Source of the DNA: Mycoplasmopsis opalescens ATCC 27921
GTDB taxonomy: Bacteria > Bacillota_I > Bacilli_A > Mycoplasmatales > Metamycoplasmataceae
Assembly: GCF_000712185.1 (NCBI RefSeq)
Contig: NZ_KL544019.1
Location: 12,956-76,955, forward strand
DNA length: 64,000 nt
Direction: 5' to 3'
A model generated the notes under the pieces. The model was not told the origin of the DNA. It was given only the letters and a program-made list of their open reading frames with translations, and ran no database searches. This document shows, in pieces, positions 11,301 to 22,612 of the stretch (positions are counted from its first letter, which is position 1; each line of letters begins with the position of its first letter). The position numbers and the translations under genes are program-made.

Positions 11301-14300
11301 TAATGTTTCTATTTCGTCTTTATCTAGCTTGAATTGGGAAATTAATTGAATGCATCTTTTAATTTTGGTTTGTATTTTGTCATCTTCATTAGCATTAATT
11401 AAATCACCTATTAAATCAGTAAATAATGCGAAGTATTGAATTTCTGTTACCTTAGTATTATTCTTAATTTCATCATAAAATTTATCGATAAATTTATCAC
11501 TTATTAAATACTGATCATTTATTTTCGATGAGACTTCAAGAATTTTTGCAATTAATTTAGCTATTTTTTCATTCTCTATATCTTTCAATCAATTTAGTTT
11601 TGACTTAGCTATAGTTGCTAAATTTTTGCCAATTGTTCCTCTAATGTTTTTGTTACTAATAATACTGTGTAATAGTGATTTTAGATTATTTTTTGTTTCT
11701 GTTTCTATTGATTCATCGCTGCTGGTTAACCATTTTCTTAAAATGTTATCACTATCATTAAATTCATCGAATGAAGCATTATCAGAAAAAATAACATTTG
11801 CGATGAATTGCTTAATTAAATAAGGTAAGGAGTCAATATTAGAAACATTAGAAATATAAGTTAATATGTCATTTTCATCTAAAGGAATTTTGTTTTCAAA
11901 TGCAATAAACAATAAACGCGATAAAAATTCTTGTATGCCTTTATCTCTCGAGGCACTAATAACAACCTCATTGATTGGATTAATCAATTTTTTATTTTTT
12001 GATATTTGTTTATAAATTATTGACGCTAAATCATTAAAAGTTTTTACATCAGCCAAGGCATTTTGTTCAATTGAAAGTACTGATTTAATTCCTTCTTCTG
12101 TAATCTCTGTAATATTTTGATGCGATAAAACAAATTGGATAAAGTGAGCTAACTTACTATCTAAATTATTATTCTTATATTTATCAGGCAACGTTTCAAT
12201 TATTCTGGATGCTCTTATCTTAATAAAACTCGAATCATTAACGACAATTTTAATTCCATTTGCAACGATTTTAGCTATAGTATCGGCGTTTTGGACATTT
12301 TGTTTTAAAAGATTTTTCATTAATGATACTAATGTTTGCTCTAGGTTTTCACCCTTTAATGCATTGGATAAAATTTGTTCAACTTCTCTAAATATTTTAG
12401 AAGGCACAAATTTATCATAGCCTACATCTGCAATTTTCTTAAGTGCAATCGGCAATGTTTTTTCTAGTAAATGGTATTTATTTTCAATATCAATCAAGAT
12501 AGGAATATTATCATTAAAGAATTTAGTTAATTCTTTCGATGGAATTCCTTTAAAAATAGATTTATCTCCAATAAGCGAGACAACTATTTCAATAACCGTT
12601 TCGCGTAAATCTTTGTTCTGTATTAAATCATTAAATAGAACCAAGAATTGATCAGCAACATATTTATCGTTGCCATTTTGCAATCATTGCGAAATTAACT
12701 TATTCTTATCGGTTAAATCTTCAAAAACTTCCTTACTTGCAAAAACACCTTTTTCAATAAAGTTTGCAAATAAATTAATTAATTTATCTCAATTGTCTAC
12801 AGATTTAAGGAGTTTAGATAATGTTTCTTTATTAATAATTTTGTTATTTGTTTTATCGATAATAGCAAAGATAAAATCAACTGTTTCCTTTTCTTTAGCT
12901 AAACTTTGAACAAATTCTTTTAAAGTAGAAATTGACTTAAATTGTGAAAAATGCCCTAATGTTAAGTGAAGAAAATCATAAATTGATTCACACTTTTGTA
13001 AATCTTCAACATTGAAGTCAAGGAAATCGTCTAGCAATTCGCTAAAAATCTTAGTTAGATTTTTATTTAATAATGCTTTTTTAACAAAAGGTTTAGCATG
13101 TTTAATAATTTCCCTATTATCATCATTTACTTCAACATTCGCAAAAATGCGTTGTACAAATTTATCAATGTTTTTATCATCTAATTGTACTGTATCAAAG
13201 TAATTTTGGATAAATTTCTTAATTAAATCTTTATGTGATAGCACATTATTTTTTGCTACATATTTAAAGAATTTTAAAATGCTTTTATGATCGTCTTGTT
13301 CAAAAATATAACGCTTTAACTCATCTAACAATTCTTTAGATAACGCAGCAAAATCGATACTTTGGTCATTTTTTGAACCAACTGAATCAAGAAATTTTTG
13401 ACTGAAGTTTTCAATGAAATTTAAGTCATTTACAAAGTCACTAGACCCTTTAATAAAATCTTTGATTAAAACTTTAAAGTCATCTTTATTAATGCCTTCA
13501 AGTAATTTTGATGCTTTTTTATTCAAGATGTCAACAACTAAATTTGAAGTTAAATCTATGAAATCATCATCACCTAAAATTTCTTTCGCTAATAATCCAA
13601 TGTGCTGTGCTACTTCTTTGTTATTATTTGCATCCTTCGCTCATTTTTTAAGAATTTCAACAGGATGTTTGAATAATTCGAAACTTGAGCCGTCAGCAAA
13701 AATAGATTTATCAAAAATATTTTGCACAATAAATTTAAAGTTCTCATTTTCTACAACTTTATAAGTTAATCTTAATATTTTTTCCGGATCAATATTGAAG
13801 CCACTTTCTTGATTAATTACAAAAAGTCTAGCTAAGGCAATGCTAATTTCATCATAAGAAATTAATTTACCAATAACTGGCTTAATATTTTCATATGTTT
13901 TGCTGTTTGTAATTTGGCCAAATATTACTTTAATTTGCTCAAAAAGGTCTCCTGCGCTAAGCAATTTTTGCTTATCAACTGAATATAAATCGTCAATTAT
14001 ATGAACCAAAAGGTCATTAAACACATCATCGGTAACGATTTTATTTATTAAGCTTTTTTGCTCCTTCACAGTTAAGTATTTATTATCAGTTAATTCTAGT
14101 GTCGAAATGATTGACTCTGCAAGAGCATGTTTATCAATATTTTCAAAAATATTAACAAGCATTTGTTTTACAGTATCTTTATTGTTAACTGAAACTTCTT
14201 GGGCAAAAATCCTTATCAAATCATAAGCTAATTGTTCAGGTTCTAATTGCGTCAATAATTTGTTTTTAATTTCTTTGCCGGTTTCGACAAAAATTGATGT

Positions 14301-16595
14301 TAAAGAGAATTTATCAAGTGGTGTATTTTTTAGACCCACTATTATTTTATTGACTAAAGTGTCTGTAAACAGGTATTTTTCGTCAATTAATAATGCCATA
14401 TTAAGGATATCACTGACTAATGATTTTAGTTCGTTATCTCCAATATTTTTAAAATATTTTGGATAATTTTCTTTGACTTTAACTAAAATTCTGCCTGCAA
14501 TTTCTTTAATTTGTTCATCATTTAATAGTTCAATTTTTAAGGCCTTTAAGGTTTTATTAATTATGTCTGTGTTCTTTTTATCTTGTATAAAAATTTCTCA
14601 TAATTCTTTAAAGTCTTTGGCTTTTGCATATTTATCAATGTTGTTAATTAAATTTATTGTAATATCACCAATAGCTGATTTCAAGGTTGCAGAGTTAACT
14701 AATTTACCAATTAATATTTTTAAGTCTTTCTTTGAAATAAATTTCGCAATAGGTTCAGAATAAATTGTTTCAATTAGTTGATCAATTAAGCCGCCATCTA
14801 TTTCTATGGTAGTTAATTTTTGGAAAATTTCACTCAATATTGCAACGAATTCATCTTTTTGGTCTTTAAATACCGTAGTTTCGCTTAAAGATTTAATTCA
14901 TCCAATAATTCTTTTTGGCTCACTAACTTTGGTTTTAAGAGCTTCAAAGAACATTTTAATATCATATTTTTCAGCACCAGGTTTGCCATCTTGATCTCAG
15001 TCATATGTGAAAAGATATTTCTGTGCATCATAAATTAAGTTTGAACTTATCCCAGTGTTATCTCATCATTTTTTTAATTCTTTTCTGTTTGCTTTATTGT
15101 TTTTATCGAAAAAGTGTTCAAGCTTTTTTGATGGATCTATTTTCTTATATAAATCGCTAGCAAAAACATTATCAAGCAAGCTTCCAAATATTAAATCAGA
15201 AACACCTCATTGATCTAAAACACGCTTGATATAGTTATTTTCGTTTAATCTTGGCTGCAATTTTTGTTGACGCAAATCATATTCAAAAAGATATTTTTTA
15301 GCATCATTTTTATAAAGCTCTTTTAAAATTGCTTCGGGATCTTTACCATAATTAACTTCAGTCAAATAATTAAATTGGTCCTTTTGGCGATAATCATTTG
15401 AAAATTCAAAATTTAAATCTTTATATTCTTCTTGGCTTCATGATTGCGAAATTAATTTGGCAAAAATGTCCATAGCCATTTTTTTGTATCCAAAAAGGCC
15501 AGGATGAATATCAAATAAATTTGGAGTTAATGTGCTGATATTTTTATTTCAAAAAGCATGATCATATGTTTCGATGTAAAAAACCTTGTGCTTTAATGCT
15601 ATAGCTGATATTTTTTTATTTAAAATATCAATAATGTTTGCGCCTAAAGAGAAATTAAGTTCATTAGAGTTTTTGTTGATTAAATTATCAATCATATTAA
15701 ATACACCGGCTAGAGGCAAGGGGTAACCAATAAAGTTTATATTTGCATTCACAGCATATTTTTTCATATATTTAATTAATTGTTCTTGTTGAATTTGCGT
15801 ACGTTCAAGAATACTTGAAAAGGCATTATTAATAACACTAAAAATAGCTTGTAAATCCAATTTTTTGTCTTTAATTTGACTAAAAATACTATCAAATGGT
15901 ATTAATGAAGCTTGCTCAAATACTGTATGTAAAAAATCATTAGCCCCTAAAGTTAGAGTAACTAAATTTGCTTCTTGTAAATCATTAATCATTCTGGTGA
16001 TTTTATTTTTATATTCTTTTTCACCAAAACGTAATTTAATTTTAGCTAATTCATCTATATTTAGCTTGTTTTCATCTTCATAAGCCTTAAATAATAAGTT
16101 TCAATCTTCGAAGGTTGAAGAAGAAACGGCATAGTTCTCAAAAGATTGTAGTTTATTAGTTTTAAGAAAAAATTCAGCTAAATAAGCCGGCATCGAAAAA
16201 CCTTCGACAATCATTTGATTATTCGAATTTTTAACTAATTTACCCGGTTCATCTTTATCACTATTGCCAATAAAACCGGCTGCAATTGAGTCACCAAAAG
16301 CAACATATTTAACTTTTTGATCTGAGTTGATAATTTTTTTAGAAGCTTCGCGTTTAAGCTTTTCGTTTTTATTATCATTAGGGTTTTTATTTAAATTTTT
16401 AGTAATATCATTAATTTTAGGTAAACCTTGTACATGAGATAAATCATTTTTATTATCTTCAATAATGATATCTTCCTTACCACGTTCAATCGGTTTTTCT
16501 TTGGATGGAATTGAAATTAATGCGACTGAAATACCGGCAGTAACAACAGTTAGCGCGCCTAAGACCAATGTGAATTTTTTCAGATTCTTATTCAT
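8352..16595 (-). CDS. Giant SGNH/GDSL-hydrolase-like surface protein, 2,747 residues
   Basis: One continuous frame of 2,748 codons if TGA is Trp; the separate pieces all share this frame, and the longest gaps checked contain no TAA or TAG. Residues 8-29 form an N-terminal signal/anchor helix without a lipobox Cys. Residues 30-92 are a polar linker. Residues 95-375 form an SGNH hydrolase domain: block I VAFGDSIAAG (Ser103), block III LGANDF (Asn near 219) and block V LFDIHPG (Asp362, His364). About 2,300 further residues are predominantly helical and Lys/Asp/Asn-rich, made of diverged units with recurring patterns such as LIxxLIKxxK. The family would be esterase or lipase-like; the helical part may extend or scaffold the enzyme at the cell surface. 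RBS is AAGGAGTTAATT. Confidence 0.85.
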
Positions 16596-16821
16596 AATTA
16601 ACTCCTTTGCTATAAAAATCAATGATTTTTATATATGCATATGCATAAAAATTTTATTAAAAACTACTATAAGAACTAATCGCCTCTATTATATGTAAAT
16701 ATTAGGATTTATATTGAATTTAAATAATATTATAAACAAAGAAAAAAATGAATAAAAATTGCTCGTTTTATGGCTTTTTTTACGAGTTTTTAAAATAGAA
16801 AAAAATAAATTTTATTGAAAC
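16596..16821. other. AT-rich promoter region of the giant surface gene
   Basis: There is no gene. The stretch holds the RBS and an A/T-rich upstream region with a short inverted repeat around TATGCATATGCATA (16633-16646), which could be part of the promoter for the minus-strand gene. Confidence 0.4.
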
Positions 16822-16852
16822 AAAAAAGTTGATTTTATCCATCAACTTTTTT
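16822..16852 (-). terminator. Terminator of the thrS-linked membrane gene, covering its stop codon
   Basis: On the minus strand AAAAAAGTTGAT pairs with ATCAACTTTTTT across GGATAAA; the stop codon lies between the arms. It ends the trpS-thrS-membrane protein unit. Confidence 0.8.
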
Positions 16853-17263
16853 GTTTAATGTTAATTTATATAAAATCAAATTCGATAATATAGCACTTAA
16901 TAACATCAAAATAGATGAAATTAATAAACGATATTGAATTTGTAAAGACTTGATTAATGAAAATAAAATCATTGAAAGCAGTGCTATTATAATTGCCGGA
17001 GAATATGATAAAGACCTATAATCTAAAAGCTTAAAATAAACTAAAACAATATTTAAAATTAAAACAATTGCTGCGTATGAAATAGGTATGATAGTAATAA
17101 TTTTGACATTATATATTTTTTGATTTAAAAAATCATCAGTGGCAAACATCCAAAAAATAAATAGTGGAATAGCCACAACAAACGAAAGATAAAAAATCAC
17201 TCAAAGTGCCTGTGCTACAGTAGTTTTGGTGACAAATTGTGATTTTTTATCTTTATTATTCAT
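16835..17263 (-). CDS. Small four-helix membrane protein, unknown
   Basis: 142 residues. After a short polar N-terminus there are about four hydrophobic segments (residues 20-42, 53-75, 85-103 and 112-134), so it is an integral membrane protein. No family motif is recognised. It overlaps the thrS 3' end by 8 bases and shares its transcript, but nothing links it functionally to ThrRS. Codons 10-18 contain a match to the CTGTAGCACAG palindromic repeat, reading as TTVAQA. Confidence 0.65.
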
Positions 17264-19004
17264 AATTTTTTCTCATTTTATTTAGCATTTGCTTAAATTC
17301 TTCTAGAGTTGTTGTAACAGTTTTTTCCGAACCATATTGACGGTAGCTAATGGTTTTGTTTTCCATTTCATTAGCTCCTAAAATTAACATAAATTTGCTC
17401 TTATTAATGTTTGCTTCACGGATTTTTTTATTCAATCTCTCATCACGGTTATCGATTTTTACACGATAATCATCTTCAAAAAGATCTGCATAAACTTCTT
17501 GGCAGTAAGCCATATTTTCTTCATTGTTTACTGGAATAATTGTGATTTGTTTAGGTGCTAATCAGAATGGTAAAACACCTTTGGTTTGCTCTAACAAGAT
17601 AGCTACAAAACGTTCATAGGTACCAATTAAACCACGATGAATCATAACTGGTCTTGCTTCTTTTCCGTTTTCATCAATGTATGATAAATCAAAATTTTGA
17701 GGTTGTAAAAAGTCTAATTGTATAGTAGCAACTGTGATTTCGTGCCCAAGAACTGTATCGATTTGAATATCCATTTTTGGACCATAAAAAGCAGCCTCAC
17801 CTTCGACAGGCATATATTCAACATGCAAATCATCTAATGCTTTACGTAGCATTTGTTCACTGCGATTTCACATTGCATCATCATCAAAATATTTTTCTTT
17901 ATCATTTTTATCACGAAGCGAGAGAGATATATAAGAAATATCAATTTTAAAGATATCTAATGTTTCTTTGATTAAGTTGTACATATTTTTAATTTCATTT
18001 TCTATTTGATCTTCACGCACAAATAAATGCCCTTCAGTAAGCATCATGGCTCTAACTCTTTCTAAACCAGTTAAGGCACCAGATTTTTCATAACGATACA
18101 TCATTGACTGTTCTGAATAACGAATAGGCAAATCACGATAACTTCTCTTTTCACTATTAAAGCAAACAATATGGTGTGGGCAGGTCATTGGCCGCGGAAT
18201 TAGTCGTTCATTTTCAACAATTAATGGTGCAAACATATCATCTTTATAGTGAGCTAAGTGTCCTGAAGTTTTATATAATTCTTCGCTTCCAAAGTGTGGA
18301 GTTAAAACTTCAGTAAAACCGTATTTTCGATCCTTTTTAAGGACTAAATCCCTAATAGCATTATGAATATACATTCCATCTTCTAATCAAATTGGAAAAC
18401 CTTGACCAGTCAATTTATGAAGCATGAAAATTTTAAGATCCTTGCCTAATTTACGGTGATCTCTTTCTTTTCTTTCTTGCAGAATTTGTAAATAATTATC
18501 TAATTCTTCTTTTGTTGCGAATGAGCATCCATAAATTCTTGTTAGTTGTTTATTGTCGCTATTTCCTCTTCAGTAAGCGCCAGCAATTGATAATAATTTA
18601 AAGTTTTTAATAACTTTTGTATTTTCCACATGATTGCCAGCACAAAGATCTTTAAAAACAATTTCTTTATTCAATGGATCTTGTAAAGCATAAAAGGTGA
18701 TAGTTTCGCCACGGGCTTTTAATTCGTCATAAAGCTCTTTTTTATAAGGTTTTTGGTCAAAATCATATTCGCTTTTATCAATTTGAATTGTGACTAAGTT
18801 TCTGCTTGCTAGCTTCTTCATCAACTTTTCAATTTTTGCTAATTCACTAACTGAGAATGTTTCAGGAAAATCAAAATCATAGTAAAAACCTTCATCAGTT
18901 GCTGGGCCAAAGCCTAATTTAACACTAGGATAAAGTTTTTCAACAGCAGCCCCTAAAAGATGGCTTGTAGTATGGTTTAGAAATTTATCTGCTTTAATTT
19001 TCAT
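17256..19004 (-). CDS. thrS: Threonyl-tRNA synthetase lacking the TGS domain
   Basis: 582 residues. It charges tRNA-Thr and edits mischarged Ser. It begins directly at the editing (tRNA-SAD) domain, whose HTTSH and later CAGNH zinc-site residues are intact; the usual N-terminal TGS domain of about 60 residues is absent. The class II catalytic core has the zinc Cys in RPMTCPHH, motif 2 RYEKSGAL and motif 3 [20 protein letters not shown]. The C-terminal anticodon-binding domain is complete. The ATG at 19004 is preferred over a GTG two codons earlier because AAGGAG fits it. Four base pairs or so separate it from trpS. Confidence 0.95.
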
Positions 19005-19013
19005 GTTCACTCC

Positions 19014-20003
19014 TTAAAATCCCATTTTATTTAATAAATCTTTAACTATTGGTTCACATATTGCTTTTGCTTTAATGGCCCCTTTTTTGGTTGTCTCTTC
19101 AATGACTAAATCAGCTTCTTTATAGGCTTTTTGAATCTTAATTAATTCATCCTTAACTTCCTGTGCTACAGCACTTTTAAATTCAACATAGTTTGAATTA
19201 ATAAATAATTTTTCTGCTTGCTCTAAAGTAATATCCTTTAATGCAGCATAAATGTTTAATAAGTTTAAAATTCCTGGTTTATCTTCAGAAATATAAACTT
19301 TGTTTTCACTATCAGTCACTGCTTTCATGACTTTTTTATAAGCTTGTTCAGGATCATCATGCAAGTAAATTGTACCTTTGTTGGTTGGATCACTTTTAGA
19401 CATTTTTTTGCTTGGGTCTTGCAATGATCTAATTCTAGCACCAACAGGCGGAACAAAATTAGCAGGCATTTTAAAGTTTGTTTTATATCTTTTATTAATT
19501 CTGGACGCAATGATACGAGTTAATTCCATATGTTGAGTTTGGTCTTCACCAATAGGTACAACATCTGCATTATAAATTAAGATATCGGCTGCCATTAAAA
19601 TTGGGTACATAAGTAAACCAACAGGAATTTTTTCAGTTCCATTAGCTTGCTTTTCTAAGTTTGCCACTTTATCTTTAAATTGGGTCATACGCATTAATTC
19701 GCCCATTGAAACTTCGCTAGTTAACAATCACTGTGCTAGTGTATGTTCATATACTTGCGATTGGTAAAAAATCGTTGCTTTTTGAGGGTCTAAACCGCAA
19801 GCTAAATACATTTTTACAATTTCTTCACGCGCTTTTTTAGCCTCTAAAGCATTAACTCCACCGGTGGTTAACGCATGTAAATCAGCCACAAAAAAGAAAG
19901 CTTCATATTCATTTTGTAGTTTAACAAAGTTTTTAATTGCACCTATATAATTACCTAAAGTTAAATTTCCAGTAGGTTTAATCCCTGAAATTAATCTTTT
20001 CAT
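19014..20003 (-). CDS. trpS: Tryptophanyl-tRNA synthetase
   Basis: 329 residues, full length, with one TGA-Trp. A class I enzyme: the HIGH-equivalent is TGNLTLGNYIGA near residue 12 and the KMSKS loop is KKMSKSDPT. GEDQTQHMELTR, a TrpRS signature, is also present. In a code where UGA means Trp it feeds two tRNA-Trp anticodons. The ATG has AAGGAGC upstream. It forms a unit with thrS and the small membrane gene. Confidence 0.96.
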
Positions 20004-20059
20004 CTTGCTCCTTAGTTTAATATTTAATATTTTAATACTTTTTAATTTTAATTTACTTA

Positions 20060-20072
20060 TATAATAATAAAT
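20060..20072 (+). promoter_or_regulatory. Likely promoter of a leaderless transcript (EIIB-like gene)
   Basis: TATAAT at 20060-20065 lies 7 bases before the ATG at 20073. There is no ribosome binding site, so transcription should start at or next to the A of the start codon. Confidence 0.55.
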
Positions 20073-20441
20073 ATGAAGAGAAAAGATAAATTTTTAATTG
20101 TATTGTTAACAATATTTACATTAGGTTTTTGCTGATTATATTGACATGTTAAAAACAAGCAAAAACTCAAGATGTTGCGTGGCGAAACAAAAGCTAAAAC
20201 AACAGATAGCGAAATAGAAAAACTAATATTATTCTTAGGTGGAAAAGATAATATTAATGAAGTTCACCATACAACCTCATCATTAAAAGTCATTATTAAT
20301 AATAAAAATAAAGTAGAAGTTGAAAATCTTAAAAAAATTAAAGGCGTATCAGGACTATTGATTTCTACAAATAAGGTTTCATTAGTTTGTGGCGAATTCG
20401 CCAGTGTGTATGCTGAAAAAATAAAATACATAATCTCATAA
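20073..20441 (+). CDS. Membrane-anchored PTS EIIB-like domain without its phospho-cysteine
   Basis: 122 residues. Residues 7-26 form a transmembrane helix; residues 46-120 resemble the glucose-type PTS EIIB domain (IEKLILFLGGKDNINEV, then LKVIINN, then LKKIKGVSGLLIS, then VCGEFASVYAEKI). In true EIIB the phosphorylated Cys sits in an xCxTRLR-like segment after the first strand; here the equivalent segment is HHTTSSLKV with no Cys. It is probably unable to pass phosphate and may be regulatory or a relic. It is an isolated plus-strand gene among minus-strand genes. Confidence 0.6.
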
Positions 20442-20612
20442 AGTAAATTATTTCAATCATATAAAACAACTTATTAAAAAAATATTTATTCATTATTGTT
20501 CTTAAAATTGCTGTAATACTTATTAATTTGATACAGATAAAATAAAAATAATTTTTTAATAACTTAAAAATTAAACTAGGATAAAGCCTAGTTTTTATTG
20601 TTAATTTGTCAA

Positions 20613-20802
20613 AAAATATAATTTTATATTAGATGGTTTCTATGATCTCACAAGTACAAACGATATCATGAGTAGATTTAAAAGTGAACTAAAAAATATT
20701 AATGAAGTCAAAGAATCAATATCTTATGAATTTATTTTTTACAAAAGCGAATTACTTAACTACCTTAATCAAAAAACACAGGTATATAACAATGTTTAAA
20801 TA
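20613..20802 (+). pseudogene. Possible coding remnant without a start
   Basis: An open frame of about 60 codons ends at TAA near 20802. It has no plausible RBS, and its first ATG comes a third of the way in. The conceptual protein (LDGFYDLTSTNDIMSRF, then KNINEVKESISYEFIFY) has a protein-like composition but no recognised family. It may be the 3' remnant of a lost gene, or chance. Confidence 0.25.
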
Positions 20803-20844
20803 TTTATCAAAATCTCTGTAGTACAGGCATTTTGATAAATATTT
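20798..20844. repeat. Long-armed CTGTAGTACAG palindromic repeat
   Basis: Arms AAATATTTATCAAAAT / ATTTTGATAAATATTT flank a CTCTGTAGTACAGGC core. This is the longest-armed member of the dispersed hairpin family in the window. Confidence 0.75.
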
Positions 20845-20852
20845 ATTAAAAT

Positions 20853-20890
20853 AAAAATCCAAGTGATATTCTATATTTACTTGGATTTTT
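20853..20890 (-). terminator. Terminator of the DDAH-like gene
   Basis: AAAAATCCAAGT / ACTTGGATTTTT, with further T on the minus strand, 23 bases after the gene's stop. Confidence 0.8.
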
Positions 20891-20912
20891 ATTTAATTTT
20901 ATCATCAAAACA

Positions 20913-21728
20913 TTAAAATCTTAATGATAAACAGCTTAGACCACCATCAAGTTTTTTGTATTCAGATGTGTCGCATTCAACAACTCTGTATGGTTCACCA
21001 TCTGATTTTTTAAGGGCTTTAACTTTGGCAAGTAATTTTGGATAACCTTTAGGAACGATAACTGTATCGTTAACTCAAATACAGTTTGCGGCGTATTCTT
21101 CGCCTGGAGCATCAACTACAACTTGATTAAAATCTTTGAATGTAGGATAGTTTAAAAATTCTCCAGAAATCAATAAATTATTGTGTTCTAAATAGTTAAC
21201 TCCTGTTTTTAAATGTAACATTTCTGTCATTGGTACAGGAATAACTTTTTTACCAATTTCAGCTAAAATATTATGGAATTGTCTAATTCCTTCATCGTTT
21301 GTACGATCAGACATACCAACATAGTATGTATCGCCTACCATCATAACGTCTCCACCATCTAATGTACCTGGTGAAACAATTTTTTTAATTTTTTCATCTG
21401 GGAAAAATTCTTTTAAAATTGGTAGCATATATTCTTTTTCACCATTACGTGAATTAGCACCTGGATTAGTTAAAATTGCTAATTGACGACCAGGAACTAT
21501 AACTGCAGCGTCTTCAACGAAGCATGAATCTGGATAATCTTCTAATTTATCAGCTACACGAACAGTTAAGCCCACTTCTTCCAATGTTTTAATGTAAGCT
21601 TGGTGTTGTTTTTTAGCTAATTCATAATCTACAGGTGTTTGGTTATATAAACCAGAAGAAATACCATTGACCATGCTTGAAGCAGGTGTTCTAACAATAA
21701 TATTGTTGAATTTCTTTAATTGTGCCAT
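20913..21728 (-). CDS. Dimethylarginine dimethylaminohydrolase (DDAH)-like amidinohydrolase
   Basis: 271 residues, too short for arginine deiminase (about 400) and matching DDAH length. DDAH hydrolyses methylated arginines to citrulline; relatives act on other guanidino compounds. Seen in the sequence: SCFVEDAAVIV (Glu72 region), LDGGDVM, the catalytic His172 in MLHLKTGVNYLE and Cys266 in GGLSCLSLRF, so the Cys-His-Glu set appears intact. One TGA-Trp lies near residue 219. The ATG has AAGGAG upstream, and it is transcribed alone with its own terminator. Substrate is inferred from family only. Confidence 0.8.
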
Positions 21729-22184
21729 TTTGTCTCCTTATCGATAGTTTTACTATCTTATAAAATTCTATTCTTTTATTTGCCTTACTTCAAAAAGAAA
21801 TAAAAAATTTTAAATAAAACTTATTAAAGATTTTTGCATTCAACAAAAAATTATTAATGCTATCATGAATTTCGGAATAAAAGACAAAAAGTGTATTTTG
21901 ACTAAAAATAACGGTCAATTTTACACTTTTTGTTTTTTATTCCGAAACTCAGGGTTTTCGCCTGTAATTGTCTCATTTTGATCAATTTATTTAGCTTTTT
22001 TGTCCTTAATTTTTGATATTTTGGCACAATCAACCAATAAAGATGCTGGTTAAACACTTTTTAGTATTGGTAAAATTAACTTAAATTTTCTACGCACACT
22101 AACCTATCAAATAAAGACATAATAGAGTTTTATTTATAAAAACAGTAAAGAGTAAAGATAAAAATATTCTTATTTCATTTTATT
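21729..22184. other. Intergenic region with a large inverted repeat and a degraded frame
   Basis: No intact gene. It holds an inverted repeat of about 81 bp (21869-21949) and, on the minus strand from about 22040 to 21930, a broken frame containing IDQNETITGENPEFRNK that could be a remnant of a mobile-element protein. Confidence 0.4.
21869..21949. repeat. Inverted repeat with arms of about 35 bp
   Basis: TTTCGGAATAAAA ... TTTTATTCCGAAA, with a nearly complementary interior (ACAAAAAGTGTA / TACACTTTTTGT and TTTTGAC / GTCAATTTT) around a short TAAAAATAACG loop. It could be a strong bidirectional terminator or a miniature inverted-repeat element. Confidence 0.7.
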
Positions 22185-22208
22185 AAAAAAAACACGCAAA
22201 ATGCGTGT
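22185..22208 (-). terminator. Terminator of the ribosomal operon
   Basis: ACACGCA / TGCGTGT followed by T8 on the minus strand, 32 bases after rplQ. Confidence 0.85.
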
Positions 22209-22240
22209 ATTATCGATTGGAATATAAATAATTAAGATGA

Positions 22241-22612
22241 CTAAACTAGTTCAATAACAGCCATAGGTGCATTATCACCTAAACGAGATGGAAGTTTAAT
22301 AATGCGTGTGTATCCACCATTACGGTTTGCATATTTAGGCGCTATAGTGTCGAATAAATAATTTAATACTGGAATTTGTTTTTCATCAACATTAACGGTA
22401 ATTAGACGTAAGAAACTTGCTACAGCACGACGATTTGCTAAAGAAGGTTTTTTTGCTTTGGTAATCATTTTTTCTGCGTGGCGACGTAATTCTTTTGCAC
22501 GAGTTAATGTGGTAGTAATGTGACCATTTGCAAATAAATCACTCACTAAGTTACGTAAAACTCCAGTGCGTCATTTTGTGTCGCGTTTGTAAATTTGTGT
22601 TGGGTTTGCCAT
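22241..22612 (-). CDS. rplQ: 50S ribosomal protein L17
   Basis: 123 residues. It starts [26 protein letters not shown], the L17 N-terminus (the two Trp read from TGA or TGG), followed by [22 protein letters not shown]-type sequence. It is the last gene of the map-to-rplQ operon, and its ATG overlaps the rpoA stop as TAATG. Confidence 0.95.

Larger units (their letters stand above)
20442..20912. other. Intergenic region with possible gene remnant and hairpins
   Basis: An A/T-rich stretch with a small hairpin near 20575-20600 (ACTAGGATAAAGCCTAGTTTTT, terminator-like for the EIIB-like gene), a possible open-frame remnant (20613-20802), a long palindromic repeat (20798-20844) and a terminator (20853-20890). 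Confidence 0.5.

Noticed and set aside
8352-16595. Reading the 8.3-16.6 kb region as a dozen pseudogene fragments
   Set aside because: All pieces share one frame and are split only by TGA, which is Trp in this organism, so it is one gene.
17207-17240. Palindromic-repeat-like CTGTAGCACAG inside the 16.8 kb gene, and similar ones at 19155 and 51719
   Set aside because: The bases read as common codons for VAQ or TVAQA in each gene; arms do not extend. Likely chance, kept apart from the intergenic family.
17256-20003. T-box leaders before thrS, trpS, alaS or aspS
   Set aside because: No T-box sequence (GGGTGGNACCGCG-like) is found upstream of any of these synthetase genes.
22141-22165. ACAGTAAAGAGTAAAG as a third copy of the 74-bp hairpin
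   Set aside because: Only about ten bases match, and no pairing partner is nearby.
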